Source: Actinomycetota bacterium
GTDB taxonomy: Bacteria > Actinomycetota > Actinomycetes > Mycobacteriales > JACQDL01
Assembly: GCA_016201065.1 (NCBI GenBank)
Contig: JACQDL010000055.1
Span: 1-64,000 of the forward strand
Direction of reading: 5' to 3'
Length of the DNA: 64,000 nt
Below, piece by piece: positions 8,803 to 19,120 of this stretch (the first letter of the stretch is position 1; every line of letters begins with the position of its first letter). The translations under genes were made by a program, and so were the position numbers. A model generated the notes under the pieces. It was not told the origin of the DNA, ran no database searches, and worked only from the letters and a program-made list of their open reading frames with translations.

Positions 8803-9825
8803 TTACCCCGAATCGGACGAGGATCTCCGCAATGTGCCGGCGGCGGGCGATCGTGACCGAATCGTGGCCCTGATCGGGTGAGTCCGCACCATCTCGCGCA
8901 TGGGCGGCCTCTCGACCGGAGCGACCGTCACCGTGCGGGCCTGGTACCCGTCGCCGGACCGGGCAAAGCCCACCAGACCCGCGGACGGCTCGGGCAGCCA
9001 CGCCCGCCCCTCCCGGGTCAGCCGGTGCAGCACTGCCTGGACGATCTCGCTGGACATCGCACCAAGCGCGGCATCGGGCTGGTGGCGGTGGCTGCGCCGC
9101 CCCAGGTCGACCTGGGCGAGGCCGTCCAGGCCGACCTCACCCAGGGCATCGATCAGCAGCCCGATGTCCACGCCGTACCCGGTGGGGAACGGTAGCCGCT
9201 CCAGCAGCTCCCGGCGCGCGGCGTACTCCCCGGCGAGCGGCTGGACGAAGCCGGCCAGGAGCGGCCAGTAGAGGTTCAGCAACGGCCGGGCCACCAGCTC
9301 GGTGACCCGGCCGCCACCGGCCGGTAGCATCCGCCGCCCGACCGACAGCGGGCGGTCGTAGGCGGCCTTGACCAGGTGCACACCACGGTCAGTGAGCAAC
9401 GGTCCGAGCAGGCCGACCAGGAAGCCCGGATCGAAGTCGGTGAGGTCCGCGTCGCAGAAGACCACCAGCTGCCCGGTGGTCGCGGCCAGCGAACGCCACA
9501 GCACCTCGCCCTTGCCGGGAACCGGGGGGATCTCGGGCAGCACGTCGGCCCGACTGACCACGCGCGCCCCGGCGGCCGCCGCCACCCGGGCGGTGCGGTC
9601 GGTGGAGCCGGAGTCCATGACGACGAGCTCGTCGACGAGCGGATGCCGGTGCATGAGCCGGTCCCTGATCGCGGCCACGATCCCGCCGACCGTCCGCTGC
9701 TCGTCACGGGCCGGCAGCACGACGCTGACCCGGGTGCTGCCCTTCGCGGCCAGCAGGTCGGGCAGCGGCCAGTCCGAGCTGCGGCTGTGGCGCCGTTCGT
9801 ACCAGCTCCGCGCCTGATCATGCAC
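8803..9825 (-). CDS. gpgS: Glucosyl-3-phosphoglycerate synthase (GT81)
   Basis: 340 residues from GTG 9825. A GT-A glycosyltransferase that transfers glucose from a nucleotide sugar to 3-phosphoglycerate, the first step toward glucosylglycerate and methylglucose lipopolysaccharides. Seen: nucleotide-binding start RVSVVLPARDEQRTVGGIVA, MDSGSTDRTA, metal-binding FCDADLTDFDP (DxD), PGKGEVLWRS and acceptor-site GEYAARRELLERLPFPTGYG. The whole set matches GpgS rather than a generic dolichyl-phosphate sugar synthase. It diverges from thrC. No clear Shine-Dalgarno precedes GTG 9825. Confidence 0.9.
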   Translation of the reverse strand: MHDQARSWYERRHSRSSDWPLPDLLAAKGSTRVSVVLPARDEQRTVGGIVAAIRDRLMHRHPLVDELVVMDSGSTDRTARVAAAAGARVVSRADVLPEIPPVPGKGEVLWRSLAATTGQLVVFCDADLTDFDPGFLVGLLGPLLTDRGVHLVKAAYDRPLSVGRRMLPAGGGRVTELVARPLLNLYWPLLAGFVQPLAGEYAARRELLERLPFPTGYGVDIGLLIDALGEVGLDGLAQVDLGRRSHRHQPDAALGAMSSEIVQAVLHRLTREGRAWLPEPSAGLVGFARSGDGYQARTVTVAPVERPPMREMVRTHPIRATIRSRSPAAGTLRRSSSDSG

Positions 9826-9877
9826 TGGGTGATTGTCCCGGACGGGCCACCGCGGTTTGGCAGCGGTCGTGTTTCAA

Positions 9878-9906
9878 TGTTGTGGTCCGGCTTTCGGACC
9901 ACAACA
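9878..9906. promoter_or_regulatory. Perfect 12-bp inverted repeat upstream of the SAM riboswitch
   Basis: tgttgtggtccg, loop gcttt, cggaccacaaca: a perfect 12-bp stem between the divergent gpgS and thrC genes, seven bases before the riboswitch. It is not followed by a T run on either strand, so it is not a standard terminator. It may be an operator or a hairpin at the transcript 5' end. Confidence 0.6.
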
Positions 9907-9912
9907 GAACAG

Positions 9913-10046
9913 CGAGCTCATCCAGAGGGGCAGAGGGAACGGCCCTGTGAAGCCCCGGCAACCACCGTGCGTTACCTCTACGAGCAGACGAGGCCGTCGC
10001 CCGGCAGGTGCCAAGTCCGTCCCGCAGGCGCGGGAAAGATGAGGAG
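9913..10046 (+). promoter_or_regulatory. SAM riboswitch (SAM-I/SAM-IV clan) upstream of thrC
   Basis: Seen directly: P1 strands ctcatc (9917-9922) and gatgag (10038-10043), the conserved cores agaggggcagaggga, ggccctgtgaagccccggca and acc, the downstream core ggtgccaagtcc, and a P4-like hairpin cccg...cggg before the final P1 strand. This order matches the S-box/SAM-IV aptamer clan. The 3' P1 strand runs into the gaggag ribosome-binding site (10041-10046) of thrC, so ligand binding would be expected to hide it and lower translation (inference). Class I versus IV cannot be settled by eye. Confidence 0.88.
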
Positions 10047-10057
10047 AAAGGCCTCGT

Positions 10058-11326
10058 ATGACGCTGCTTCACGACACCTCCAGGATCGTTCCGGCGCCGG
10101 CTGACCGGTTGGTCTGCCGCAACTGTGGGGCGCAGTTCCCACTGGGCCCACAGCACGCCTGCCACGACTGCTTCGGGCCGCTCGAGGTGGGGTACGACCG
10201 GGATGCGCTCGCTAGCGTGACCCGTGCGCAGATCGAGTCGGGACCGGCCAGCATCTGGCGGTACGCCGGCCTGCTGCCGGCCGGCCAGGACCCGGCGACC
10301 CGGGTCACCCTCGATCCGGGGATGACACCGTTGGTCCGCGCCGACCGGCTCGCCGCCGAGCTCGGCATGAGGGCGCTGTGGGTCAAGGACGACTCGGCGA
10401 ACCCGACGCACTCGTTCAAGGACCGGGTCGTGTCGGTCGCGCTGAGCGCCGCCCGCGCACTCGGGTTCGCCCGGGTGGCCTGTGCCTCCACCGGGAACCT
10501 CGCCAACTCGGTGGCCGCCCATGCGGCCCGGGCGGGGTTGCCGTCGTTGGTGTTGGTTCCGGCCGACCTCGAGCCCAGCAAGATCGTCACGACCGCCGTG
10601 TACGGCGGCGCGCTCGTCGCCGTGGACGGCTCGTATGACGAGGTGAACCGGCTGTGCTCGGAGCTGCTGGAGTCCGACGGTTTCGAGGACACGGCGTTCG
10701 TGAACATCAACGTCCGGCCCTACTACGCGGAGGGGTCCAAGACCCTGGGGTACGAGGTGGCGGAGCAGCTGGGCTGGCGGTTGCCCGCCCAGGTGGTCGT
10801 GCCGATGGCCTCCGGGTCGTTGCTGACCAAGGTGGACAAGGCATTCCGCGAGCTGGCCTCGATCGGGCTCGTCGAGGACACGCCGTACGCGGTCTTCGGG
10901 GCGCAGTCCGCGGGGTGCAACCCGATCTCGGCGGCGTTCGCCGCGGGCACCGATGTGGTGCGGCCGGTCCGGCCGACCGGCATCGCGAAGTCGCTGAACA
11001 TCGGCAACCCGGCCGACGGTCCCTACGCGCTGGACGTGGTGCGTCGCAGCAGCGGCGCGATCGCCGACGTCACCGATGAGGAGATCCGGGACGGGATCGC
11101 TCTGCTGGCCCGGACGACCGGGATCTTCGCCGAGACCGCCGGTGGTGTCACCGTCGCGGTGCTGCGGAAGTTGTTGGCCGCGGGCGCGCTCGACCCGGCG
11201 GCGGAGACGGTCATCCTCAATACCGGTGAGGGTCTCAAGACCGTGGACGCGGTGTCCGGCCGGGCGGTGCCGACACACACCATCGCGCCGTCGCTGCGCG
11301 CCGCTGAGCAGGCCGGACTGTGCTGA
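10058..11326 (+). CDS. thrC: Threonine synthase with N-terminal zinc ribbon
   Basis: 422 residues from ATG 10058. A PLP enzyme converting O-phosphohomoserine to threonine. An N-terminal zinc-ribbon-like segment has two Cys pairs (CRNCG and CHDC, residues about 22-36). The fold-type II core follows, with PLP lysine in NPTHSFKDRV near residue 120, phosphate-binding CASTGNLANS, and a C-terminal ILNTGEGLKT. The zinc-ribbon form is common among actinobacterial and plant-like threonine synthases. It is the only gene directly behind the SAM riboswitch, tying the threonine/methionine branch point to SAM level. Confidence 0.9.
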   Translation: MTLLHDTSRIVPAPADRLVCRNCGAQFPLGPQHACHDCFGPLEVGYDRDALASVTRAQIESGPASIWRYAGLLPAGQDPATRVTLDPGMTPLVRADRLAAELGMRALWVKDDSANPTHSFKDRVVSVALSAARALGFARVACASTGNLANSVAAHAARAGLPSLVLVPADLEPSKIVTTAVYGGALVAVDGSYDEVNRLCSELLESDGFEDTAFVNINVRPYYAEGSKTLGYEVAEQLGWRLPAQVVVPMASGSLLTKVDKAFRELASIGLVEDTPYAVFGAQSAGCNPISAAFAAGTDVVRPVRPTGIAKSLNIGNPADGPYALDVVRRSSGAIADVTDEEIRDGIALLARTTGIFAETAGGVTVAVLRKLLAAGALDPAAETVILNTGEGLKTVDAVSGRAVPTHTIAPSLRAAEQAGLC

Positions 11327-11509
11327 TCGGGGGCCGTCGGGGAGCTCCGTGATCACGCTCGTTTCTGGTGCCGACCTGGCACAAAGGGTGTAGCGTCGGC
11401 TCCGGTCGTAGTTCTGTGTTCGTCTGCAGTACCACGTAGTGCGGGAGCCGGACGAAGACCCGGGTTGCGCGCGGTGCGGGACCCGAGGGCAAGTGAACAG
11501 GGAGTGCAC

Positions 11510-11713
11510 GTGGCACAAGGCACCGTCAAGTGGTTCAACGCAGAGAAGGGCTACGGCTTTATCGCCGTTGACGACGGCCCGGACGTTTTCGTCCACTTCT
11601 CCGCCATTCAGATGGATGGCTTCAAGGCTCTCGACGAGGGCCAGCGGGTGGAGTTCGATGTCGCCCAGGGCGCCAAGGGTCCGCAGGCTGACGCCGTTCG
11701 TCCCATCGTCTGA
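11510..11713 (+). CDS. Cold-shock domain protein (CspA family)
   Basis: 67 residues from GTG 11510, with GGGAG seven bases upstream. A single OB-fold cold-shock domain with both RNA-binding motifs: KGYGFIAVD (RNP1) and VFVHFSAIQ (RNP2), ending AVRPIV. An RNA chaperone binding single-stranded nucleic acids in the cytoplasm. An earlier in-frame ATG (11465) only adds non-family residues. The long upstream region (11327-11509) probably includes a structured leader, as for many csp genes, but I cannot place a promoter there with confidence. Confidence 0.95.
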   Translation: MAQGTVKWFNAEKGYGFIAVDDGPDVFVHFSAIQMDGFKALDEGQRVEFDVAQGAKGPQADAVRPIV

Positions 11714-11728
11714 CTCGTCGTCCAGCAG

Positions 11729-11759
11729 ACGGCCCAGCTCCTCCACGGAGCTGGGCCGT
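11729..11759 (+). terminator. Intrinsic terminator of the cold-shock gene
   Basis: A perfect 13-bp stem acggcccagctcc/ggagctgggccgt with loop tccac, starting 15 bases after the csp stop. Only a short T stretch follows, as is usual in high-GC genomes. Confidence 0.85.
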
Positions 11760-11807
11760 TCATCGTATCCGCGCCGGACCGCCCGGTCGACGGCCGTGGC
11801 CGGGTCG

Positions 11808-11834
11808 CTTGCACTCACCGACTTCGAGTGCTAA
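11808..11834. promoter_or_regulatory. CIRCE operator 1 (HrcA site) upstream of groEL
   Basis: cttGCACTC, nine bases, GAGTGCTAA. The right arm matches the CIRCE consensus exactly; the left arm keeps GCACTC. It overlaps the putative -35 and -10 elements, so bound HrcA would block RNA polymerase. Confidence 0.85.
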
Positions 11835-11837
11835 ACC
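11809..11837 (+). promoter_or_regulatory. Probable groEL promoter embedded in CIRCE 1
   Basis: TTGCAC (11809-11814), a 17-base spacer, then TAAACC (11832-11837) fits a housekeeping promoter. A start near 11844 would put the second CIRCE at the beginning of the transcript. Confidence 0.5.
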
Positions 11838-11842
11838 TAGCG

Positions 11843-13603
<1,761 letters not shown>

Positions 13604-13622
13604 TCCGGTCACCTTCCCTCTG

Positions 13623-13656
13623 GCGGGGGCGGCTCCCGAGCGGGAGCCGCCCCCGC
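13623..13656 (+). terminator. Intrinsic terminator of groEL
   Basis: A perfect 15-bp stem gcgggggcggctccc/gggagccgcccccgc with loop gagc, 19 bases after the groEL stop and followed by tgttgttgg. It also separates groEL from the convergent WXG-like operon. Confidence 0.9.
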
Positions 13657-13688
13657 TGTTGTTGGTGTGCGTGCCGACGCCGGTCCGA

Positions 13689-14450
13689 TCAGGAGGTGCG
13701 CTCCCATTCCGGGCGCTCCGGCAGGGGCTTGAGGTCGCCGATGTCTGCCCCGGCGGGCGTCTGCGCCGGGGCGGCGTTCGCCTCGCGGGCGGTCCGCTCG
13801 ACGCTTGCCGTGACGGAGTCGGCCAGCCGGGCGTCGTGGCCGGCTACCTCGGCGACCGCTGTGGTGATGCTCGCGATCACGCTTCCTGCGGCCACCCGGC
13901 CGGCCAGATCGGGCAGGTCGTAGGCGATCTCGTCCGGAACCCGGCGCCAGGCCCGCCGGTACCCGTCATGGGCGAGGCCCAGGCCGCGCCGGAACCCTTC
14001 ATCGATCTCCGAACCGGACGACCTGTCGACGTCGCCCCGCTGCTCGTCGGACAGCAGCCGGCCGTCGTCGGCGCGGAACTCGGCCAGGTACGTCCTGGCC
14101 TGCGCATGGCCGTCGGCCGCGCTCCACAGTGCGTCGTGGATGGCCGTCATGGAACCGGCGAGGTCCGCCGCGGAGCCGGCGATCCGGCGCAGCGTGTCCT
14201 GGCACGCGGCGGCGGCCTCACCGTCCCAGTCGTCGGCGAGCACCTCCGCCTTCCGGCGGAGATCCCGGCACAGCCCCTCCAGGAGGTTCGCCACCGCCCC
14301 CCACCGTGCGGAGGCGTCGAACAGCGCGGTCGGATCGGCCGCGTCGAGCATCCGGACGATCTCGCGCCGACCGTACCCAGACGGGTCTTCGCCGCCGATG
14401 TCCTCCTTGTAGATCGGGATCCGCCGGCTCCCCGCATTGGAACTGGTCAT
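13689..14450 (-). CDS. WXG100-like (ESX/T7SS-type) protein with charged C-terminus
   Basis: 253 residues, no signal peptide or membrane segment. Residues about 45-110 form a helical hairpin like WXG100/PPE-type T7SS substrates: LEGLCRDLRRKAEVLADDWD, then GEAA, with W-D-G-E at the turn instead of W-x-G. Helices continue to about 215, and the C-terminus is Pro/Glu-rich. Start ATG 14450 overlaps the stop of the upstream gene by four bases (ATGA). No T7SS core component (EccC, EccB, MycP) is in the window. Secretion by a distant ESX locus, or an intracellular partner role, are both possible. Confidence 0.55.
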   Translation of the reverse strand: MTSSNAGSRRIPIYKEDIGGEDPSGYGRREIVRMLDAADPTALFDASARWGAVANLLEGLCRDLRRKAEVLADDWDGEAAAACQDTLRRIAGSAADLAGSMTAIHDALWSAADGHAQARTYLAEFRADDGRLLSDEQRGDVDRSSGSEIDEGFRRGLGLAHDGYRRAWRRVPDEIAYDLPDLAGRVAAGSVIASITTAVAEVAGHDARLADSVTASVERTAREANAAPAQTPAGADIGDLKPLPERPEWERTS

Positions 14451-14791
14451 CGCCGTGGCTCAGATTTCTGGTACGTCTGCGCGGTGCGCAGGAGGAGCTG
14501 CCCGGCCGCCCGGTATTCCCGAACGAGCTGGTCATACGCCGAGACCAGGCACCGCATCGCCTCCTCGCAGGCGGCCCGGGTCCGGGACGCGCTGTCCCAG
14601 CTCCCCCAGGCAGCCGGCGGTGGCGCCACCAGGGTGCGGCCGGCCGCCGCCGCGCTCGCGGCGGTATTCTGCAGCGCCCGGCCAACCTGGCGAAGCGTCG
14701 CGTGGTCGACCGTGAACGTGTGGGTCGAGGCGGTCAGCCCCGGCCAGCCGTCCAGCGGGCCCTTGATCGTCTGGGTGGGTGGTGGCGGCAC
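14447..14791 (-). CDS. Small helical WXG100-like protein
   Basis: 114 residues from ATG 14791, about the size of an EsxA/EsxB partner. A predicted first helix (TLRQVGRALQNTAASAAAAG) and second helix (EEAMRCLVSAYDQLVREYRA) flank AAWGSWDSA, a W-x-x-W turn in place of strict W-x-G. Translationally coupled to the next gene by an ATGA overlap, so the two products are probably partners. I do not recognise a closer family. Confidence 0.5.
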   Translation of the reverse strand: MPPPPTQTIKGPLDGWPGLTASTHTFTVDHATLRQVGRALQNTAASAAAAGRTLVAPPPAAWGSWDSASRTRAACEEAMRCLVSAYDQLVREYRAAGQLLLRTAQTYQKSEPRR

Positions 14792-14885
14792 CGGCGGTCC
14801 CTCTCTCCGTGAGTCCTTCGCACCGGGAGCTCATCTTGCCCCGGCGTGGCGCTGTCCGCTGGCCGGCGCCCGGTCCGGCGCCCGG

Positions 14886-16547
14886 TCAGCCCGCGCCGGG
14901 CAGGGCTGGGCCGAGGAGGTCGTCGGCGTCAGCGATCGTGTAGGCGTACCCCTGCTCGGCGAGGAACCGCTGCCGGTGCGCCGCGTAGTCGGCGTCCACG
15001 GTGTCCCTCGCGACGATCGTGTAGAAGTGCGCGGTCTTGCCGTCGGCCTTCGGCCGCAGGATCCGGCCGAGGCGCTGCGCCTCCTCCTGCCGCGACCCGA
15101 AGGTGCCGGACACCTGGATGGCGACCGCCGCCTCCGGCAGGTCGATGGAGAAGTTCGCCACCTTCGAGACCACCAGCACCCGGACCTGTCCGGCCCGGAA
15201 CTCGTCAAAGAGCCGCTCCCGGGTGCGGGTCGTGGTCGAGCCCTGGATCACCGGGGCGCCGAGCACGGCGCCGAGCTCCTCGAGCTGCTCCAGGTACGCC
15301 CCGATCACCAGGACCTGCTCGGTTGGGTGCCGGCCGACGAGCCGGCTGACGACCGCCAGCTTGCTCCAGGCCGTGGCGCACTTCTGGTACCGCTCCTCCG
15401 GCTGCGCGGTCGCGTACTCCATCCGTTCCGCGTCGGTCAGCGTCACCCGCACCTCGGTGCAGTCGGCCGGCGCGATCCAGCCCTGGGCCTCGATGTCCTT
15501 CCACGGCGCGTCATACCGTTTCGGTCCGATCAGGCTGAACACGTCGCCCTCCCGGCCGTCCTCGCGGACCAGGGTCGCGGTGAGCCCGAGCCGGCGCCGG
15601 GACTGCAGGTCGGCGGTGAGCCGGAAGATCGGCGCCGGAAGCAGGTGCACCTCGTCGTAGACGATCATGCCCCAGTCCCGCGAGTCGAGAAGCTCAAGGT
15701 GCCGGTACTCGCCGTTGCGGCGGGTCGTCATCACCTGGTACGTCGCGATGGTGACCGGGCGGACCTCCTTGCGCTCGCCGGAGTACTCGCCGATCTCGTC
15801 GGCCGTCAGGCTGGTCCGGGCGACCAGCTCGCGTTTCCACTGCCGGCCGGCGACCGTGTTGGTGACCAGGATCAGCGTCGTGGCCTGTGCCCGTGCCATC
15901 ACCGCGGCGCCCACCAGCGTCTTGCCGCTGCCGCAGGGCAGCACCACCACGCCGGAGCCGCCGGCCCAGAAGTTCTCGACGGCCTGCAGCTGGTAGCCGC
16001 GCAGCAGCCACCCGTCCTGGCGCAGCGCGATGGGGTGGGCCTCGCCGTCGACGTACCCGGCCAGGTCCTCAGCGGGCCAGCCGATCCGCAGCAGCGCCTG
16101 CTTCAGCCGCCCACGCTCGCTGGCGTGCACGATGACGCTGTCCGCGCCGATCCGCGCGCCGAGCATCGGGGCGATCTTCTTGTTGCGCAGGACCTCCTCG
16201 AGAACGGCACGATCCTGCGCGGACAGGACCAGCCCGTACGCCGGCGAGCTCAGCAAGCTGAGCCGGCCGTACCGGGCCATCGTCTCGGCCACGTCGATGA
16301 GCAGCGCGTGCGGCACCGCGTACCGGGAGTACCGGACGAGGGCGTCGACCACCTGCTCCGCGTCATGCCCGGCCGCCCTGGCGTTCCACAGGCCGAGCGG
16401 GGTCAGCCGGTAGGTGTGCACGTGCTCGGGGGAGCGTTCCAGCTCGGCGAACGGCGCGATGGCGGCCCGCGCCTCGGGCGAGGCCGGGTGGTCGACCTCC
16501 AGCAGCAGGGTCTTGTCGGACTGGACGATGAGCGGGCCGTCGGTCAT
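14886..16547 (-). CDS. XPB-type DNA repair helicase
   Basis: 553 residues from ATG 16547. Superfamily 2 helicase of the XPB/Ssl2 type. N-terminal damage-recognition-like region (residues 1-180); Walker A VVLPCGSGKTLVG near 206; Walker B box DEVH (IVYDEVHLLP) near 297, a variant of DEAH; motif III LGLTATLVRED; motif VI EEAQRLGRILRPK. Bacterial XPB unwinds DNA 3'-5' and is thought to act in repair. The WYL-containing gene just upstream on the same strand is its usual partner, and mycobacteria share this pair (Rv0861c/Rv0862c, from memory). Confidence 0.9.
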   Translation of the reverse strand: MTDGPLIVQSDKTLLLEVDHPASPEARAAIAPFAELERSPEHVHTYRLTPLGLWNARAAGHDAEQVVDALVRYSRYAVPHALLIDVAETMARYGRLSLLSSPAYGLVLSAQDRAVLEEVLRNKKIAPMLGARIGADSVIVHASERGRLKQALLRIGWPAEDLAGYVDGEAHPIALRQDGWLLRGYQLQAVENFWAGGSGVVVLPCGSGKTLVGAAVMARAQATTLILVTNTVAGRQWKRELVARTSLTADEIGEYSGERKEVRPVTIATYQVMTTRRNGEYRHLELLDSRDWGMIVYDEVHLLPAPIFRLTADLQSRRRLGLTATLVREDGREGDVFSLIGPKRYDAPWKDIEAQGWIAPADCTEVRVTLTDAERMEYATAQPEERYQKCATAWSKLAVVSRLVGRHPTEQVLVIGAYLEQLEELGAVLGAPVIQGSTTTRTRERLFDEFRAGQVRVLVVSKVANFSIDLPEAAVAIQVSGTFGSRQEEAQRLGRILRPKADGKTAHFYTIVARDTVDADYAAHRQRFLAEQGYAYTIADADDLLGPALPGAG

Positions 16548-16602
16548 CGGACGACGGTACCCGGCGGGTCGCGGCCGAGGTCCCGGCCGGGCTTGGCCGC
16601 GG

Positions 16603-18981
16603 TCACCCGCCGCCGCTCCCGCCGCCGCCGCTCACGCCGCGGTCGTCGTCGCCCACGACAGCGGCGGAGGTGATCCGGTGCACCGAGAAGGTGCGCATCT
16701 CGGCGCGGAGGTGATCGAAACCGCGGAAGTACCCGCCCGCCAGGCTCTCCGGGTCGACGATGCGTTCCGATCCGGCGCCCTGTGCGTTGACGTAGCTCAA
16801 CCAGACCGCCTGTCCGTCGCGGACCGCGCGGCCGAGCAGCTCCAGGATGTCGGCGGCGGGCGTGCCCGGCTGGTCCGAGACCGCCCGCTGGTGGCGTTGC
16901 GTGGCGCGCTCGGTCGCGCGGAGCATCCGCACCACCTCGACCAGCCGGTCCTGGTCCGGCTCGGCGGGCGGGCCGGGGAGTGCTGGCGCCTCGGGCGCCG
17001 GGGCGCGCGGAGCCGAAGGTGCCGCGACGAGCGCCACGCCGTCGGCCGCCTCGGGCATCGGCGCGTAACCGGCCTCCCGCAGCTCGGCGACCAGGGTATG
17101 CCACGGCAGCGGGCTGACCGCCACGGTCGGGGCGAGCCGCCGCAACCGCAGGTGCGGCAGCCGCCGATCGGCCGTCACCTCGGCCAGCAGGCCGTCGTCG
17201 TCACAGCGGAGGTACGACCCGGCGGCACCGGCCCGCAGCACGCCATGCCGCCGCGCGACGTCGTCCACCAGGTAGCTCAGCGCCTGCGGAACCGGTGTCC
17301 GCGACCGGCCGGCGAGCAGCGCGTGCAGCTCACCGGCGGAGCGACCGGAATCCAGCGCACGCCGGACCGAGGTCTCGCTGAACCGGTACACCGTGGCGCC
17401 GCCGGCCGACTCCACGTCGGCGACCAGGCTCAGCTCGCCTGCCAGGTCGGCCGACAGCGGGCCCGGTGCGATCGCGGTGAGATCGGCCTGGATGAGCACG
17501 TGCTCCACCGGCTCGGGCAGCAGCCGGCGGAGCACCGGGCGGGGGTCCGCCCCCGCCCGCAGGGCACGTCCCGGCGCGCTCAACGCTCCCCGGCCCGTCA
17601 CGCCGAGTTCCTCGGCCTCGATCAGGGTCCACTCGACGGTCCGGGTCCGGTCCGCGCCGCCGTGCCGGGGCGCCTGCCAGGCGAGGATCGCGGCCGCGTC
17701 GGTGCTTGTGGCGGCCTGACCTGCTGGCAGCCCGGCCAGCACAGCCAGCAGCCGGACGCGCAGGTCAGCAGCGGTGGGGCGGGCGGTGCCCGGACCGAGC
17801 GCCGCGGCAACCCGGCCCCGGTCGTCCCGCTGGCCGACCAGGCCCGGTTGCCGGGGAAGGTTCAGCCATGAGCTGACCAGCACCCACCAGCGTTGCTCCA
17901 CCGGTTGCCGACGCCACTCGTCGGCCGCCCCGGTCGGCAGCCAGACCGGGTGGGACTGCTCGCTCACCGCGAGCAGGCCGCAACCGTGGGCGACCTCCAG
18001 GAACATCGCGCCGAGGTGTTCGGTGACACCGAGGCACCGGGCCGTGCGCCGGAGGTCCCGCAGTCCGATGCCGCCAGCGCGCAGCCGTGGCGCCGGGTTC
18101 TCCTGGTAGTCACCGAGCAACTGCTCGACGAGTCGGACCGCGGTGATGGCCTGGCTGGCCGCCGTGGCATCCACCACGGCTTCGTCCACGGCGCGCGTCT
18201 CGGCGACGGGTGGTTCGTGCCGGGGCGATCCGATCGGACGGTCGCCGCGGATCGCCAGCCCGACCTCGCGGGGAAGCTCCACCGTGCCATCGTCGATGGC
18301 GACCAGCAGGGCGTGCGCGAGCAGCCACCGGATCGGGTGCCGGTCCGGGTCGGCCGGACCCGGCCGGCGGGCATCCGAGAGCGTGCCGACCGGGGGACCG
18401 GCGGCCAGCCGAGCGAGCACCTGGTGCGCGGCATCCCCGCCGTGGGCCAGCAGCACCGGCAGCTGCCGCTCGACGTGCTCGGCCACGACCGCCGCGGCGC
18501 CGGGTTGGCCGACCGGCCGCAGCCCGAGCGTCGCCAGGATCGGCTGGATGAGCGGGTCCGGGAGGTCGGCCAGCAGCACTCCGAGGGGTCGGCCGAGCCC
18601 GGCGGGCCGGGTCGCGGCGACCTCGCGTGCCACCCGCACGAGCCGGAGCGCGTCGTCGTCGCCGAGGACCAGCGCCCGCTCCCGGAGCCGGTTCACCGCC
18701 CGACGGATCGCCTGCTCCGGCACGCCCGGCCCGAGCAGTCCACGCAGCTCCGCGATCGACATCGGCCGGTCCCCGGGCAGGGTGAGCCCGTCGAGGATCT
18801 GGAGCGTGAACGCGTCCAGCCGCTCCAGCGCGCGGAGCACCGATGTCCGGATCGACGCCCGGGTGGCCAGCGCGCTGAGGTTGGCGGGCGGCGGCACCGT
18901 CAGGTCAGGGCGGGCGCGCAACAGTTCCACCAACACGTCGTCGGGCTGCTCGCGTAGCCAGTCAGCCAGTCCCGCAGTCAT
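16603..18981 (-). CDS. Helicase-associated protein with WYL domain (XPB partner)
   Basis: 792 residues from ATG 18981 (MTAGLADWLREQPDDVLVEL); earlier in-frame codons would run under the divergent gene and lack family sequence. A long helical N-terminal half, with winged-helix-like repeats, matches helicase C-terminal (Helicase_C_3-type) proteins found beside bacterial XPB. Near residue 720 a WYL module (VRDGQAVWLSYVNAQGAGSE, then RTFSVHRITSA) suggests ligand or nucleic-acid sensing. It ends in a Gly/Ser-rich tail. The xpb gene starts 55 bases after its stop. Biochemical role is not established. Confidence 0.8.
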   Translation of the reverse strand: MTAGLADWLREQPDDVLVELLRARPDLTVPPPANLSALATRASIRTSVLRALERLDAFTLQILDGLTLPGDRPMSIAELRGLLGPGVPEQAIRRAVNRLRERALVLGDDDALRLVRVAREVAATRPAGLGRPLGVLLADLPDPLIQPILATLGLRPVGQPGAAAVVAEHVERQLPVLLAHGGDAAHQVLARLAAGPPVGTLSDARRPGPADPDRHPIRWLLAHALLVAIDDGTVELPREVGLAIRGDRPIGSPRHEPPVAETRAVDEAVVDATAASQAITAVRLVEQLLGDYQENPAPRLRAGGIGLRDLRRTARCLGVTEHLGAMFLEVAHGCGLLAVSEQSHPVWLPTGAADEWRRQPVEQRWWVLVSSWLNLPRQPGLVGQRDDRGRVAAALGPGTARPTAADLRVRLLAVLAGLPAGQAATSTDAAAILAWQAPRHGGADRTRTVEWTLIEAEELGVTGRGALSAPGRALRAGADPRPVLRRLLPEPVEHVLIQADLTAIAPGPLSADLAGELSLVADVESAGGATVYRFSETSVRRALDSGRSAGELHALLAGRSRTPVPQALSYLVDDVARRHGVLRAGAAGSYLRCDDDGLLAEVTADRRLPHLRLRRLAPTVAVSPLPWHTLVAELREAGYAPMPEAADGVALVAAPSAPRAPAPEAPALPGPPAEPDQDRLVEVVRMLRATERATQRHQRAVSDQPGTPAADILELLGRAVRDGQAVWLSYVNAQGAGSERIVDPESLAGGYFRGFDHLRAEMRTFSVHRITSAAVVGDDDRGVSGGGGSGGG

Positions 18982-19120
18982 TGACTGCGAGCGTACGTCG
19001 GGTACGACGACCGGTGGTGCACCCGGCCAGCATATGGCGGCCGCGACCGGGGACCTTCGGTACCTGACATCCGGCCGACGACGGCTCACACTGCGGGGAG
19101 AGAACGAGTCGGAGGTATCC

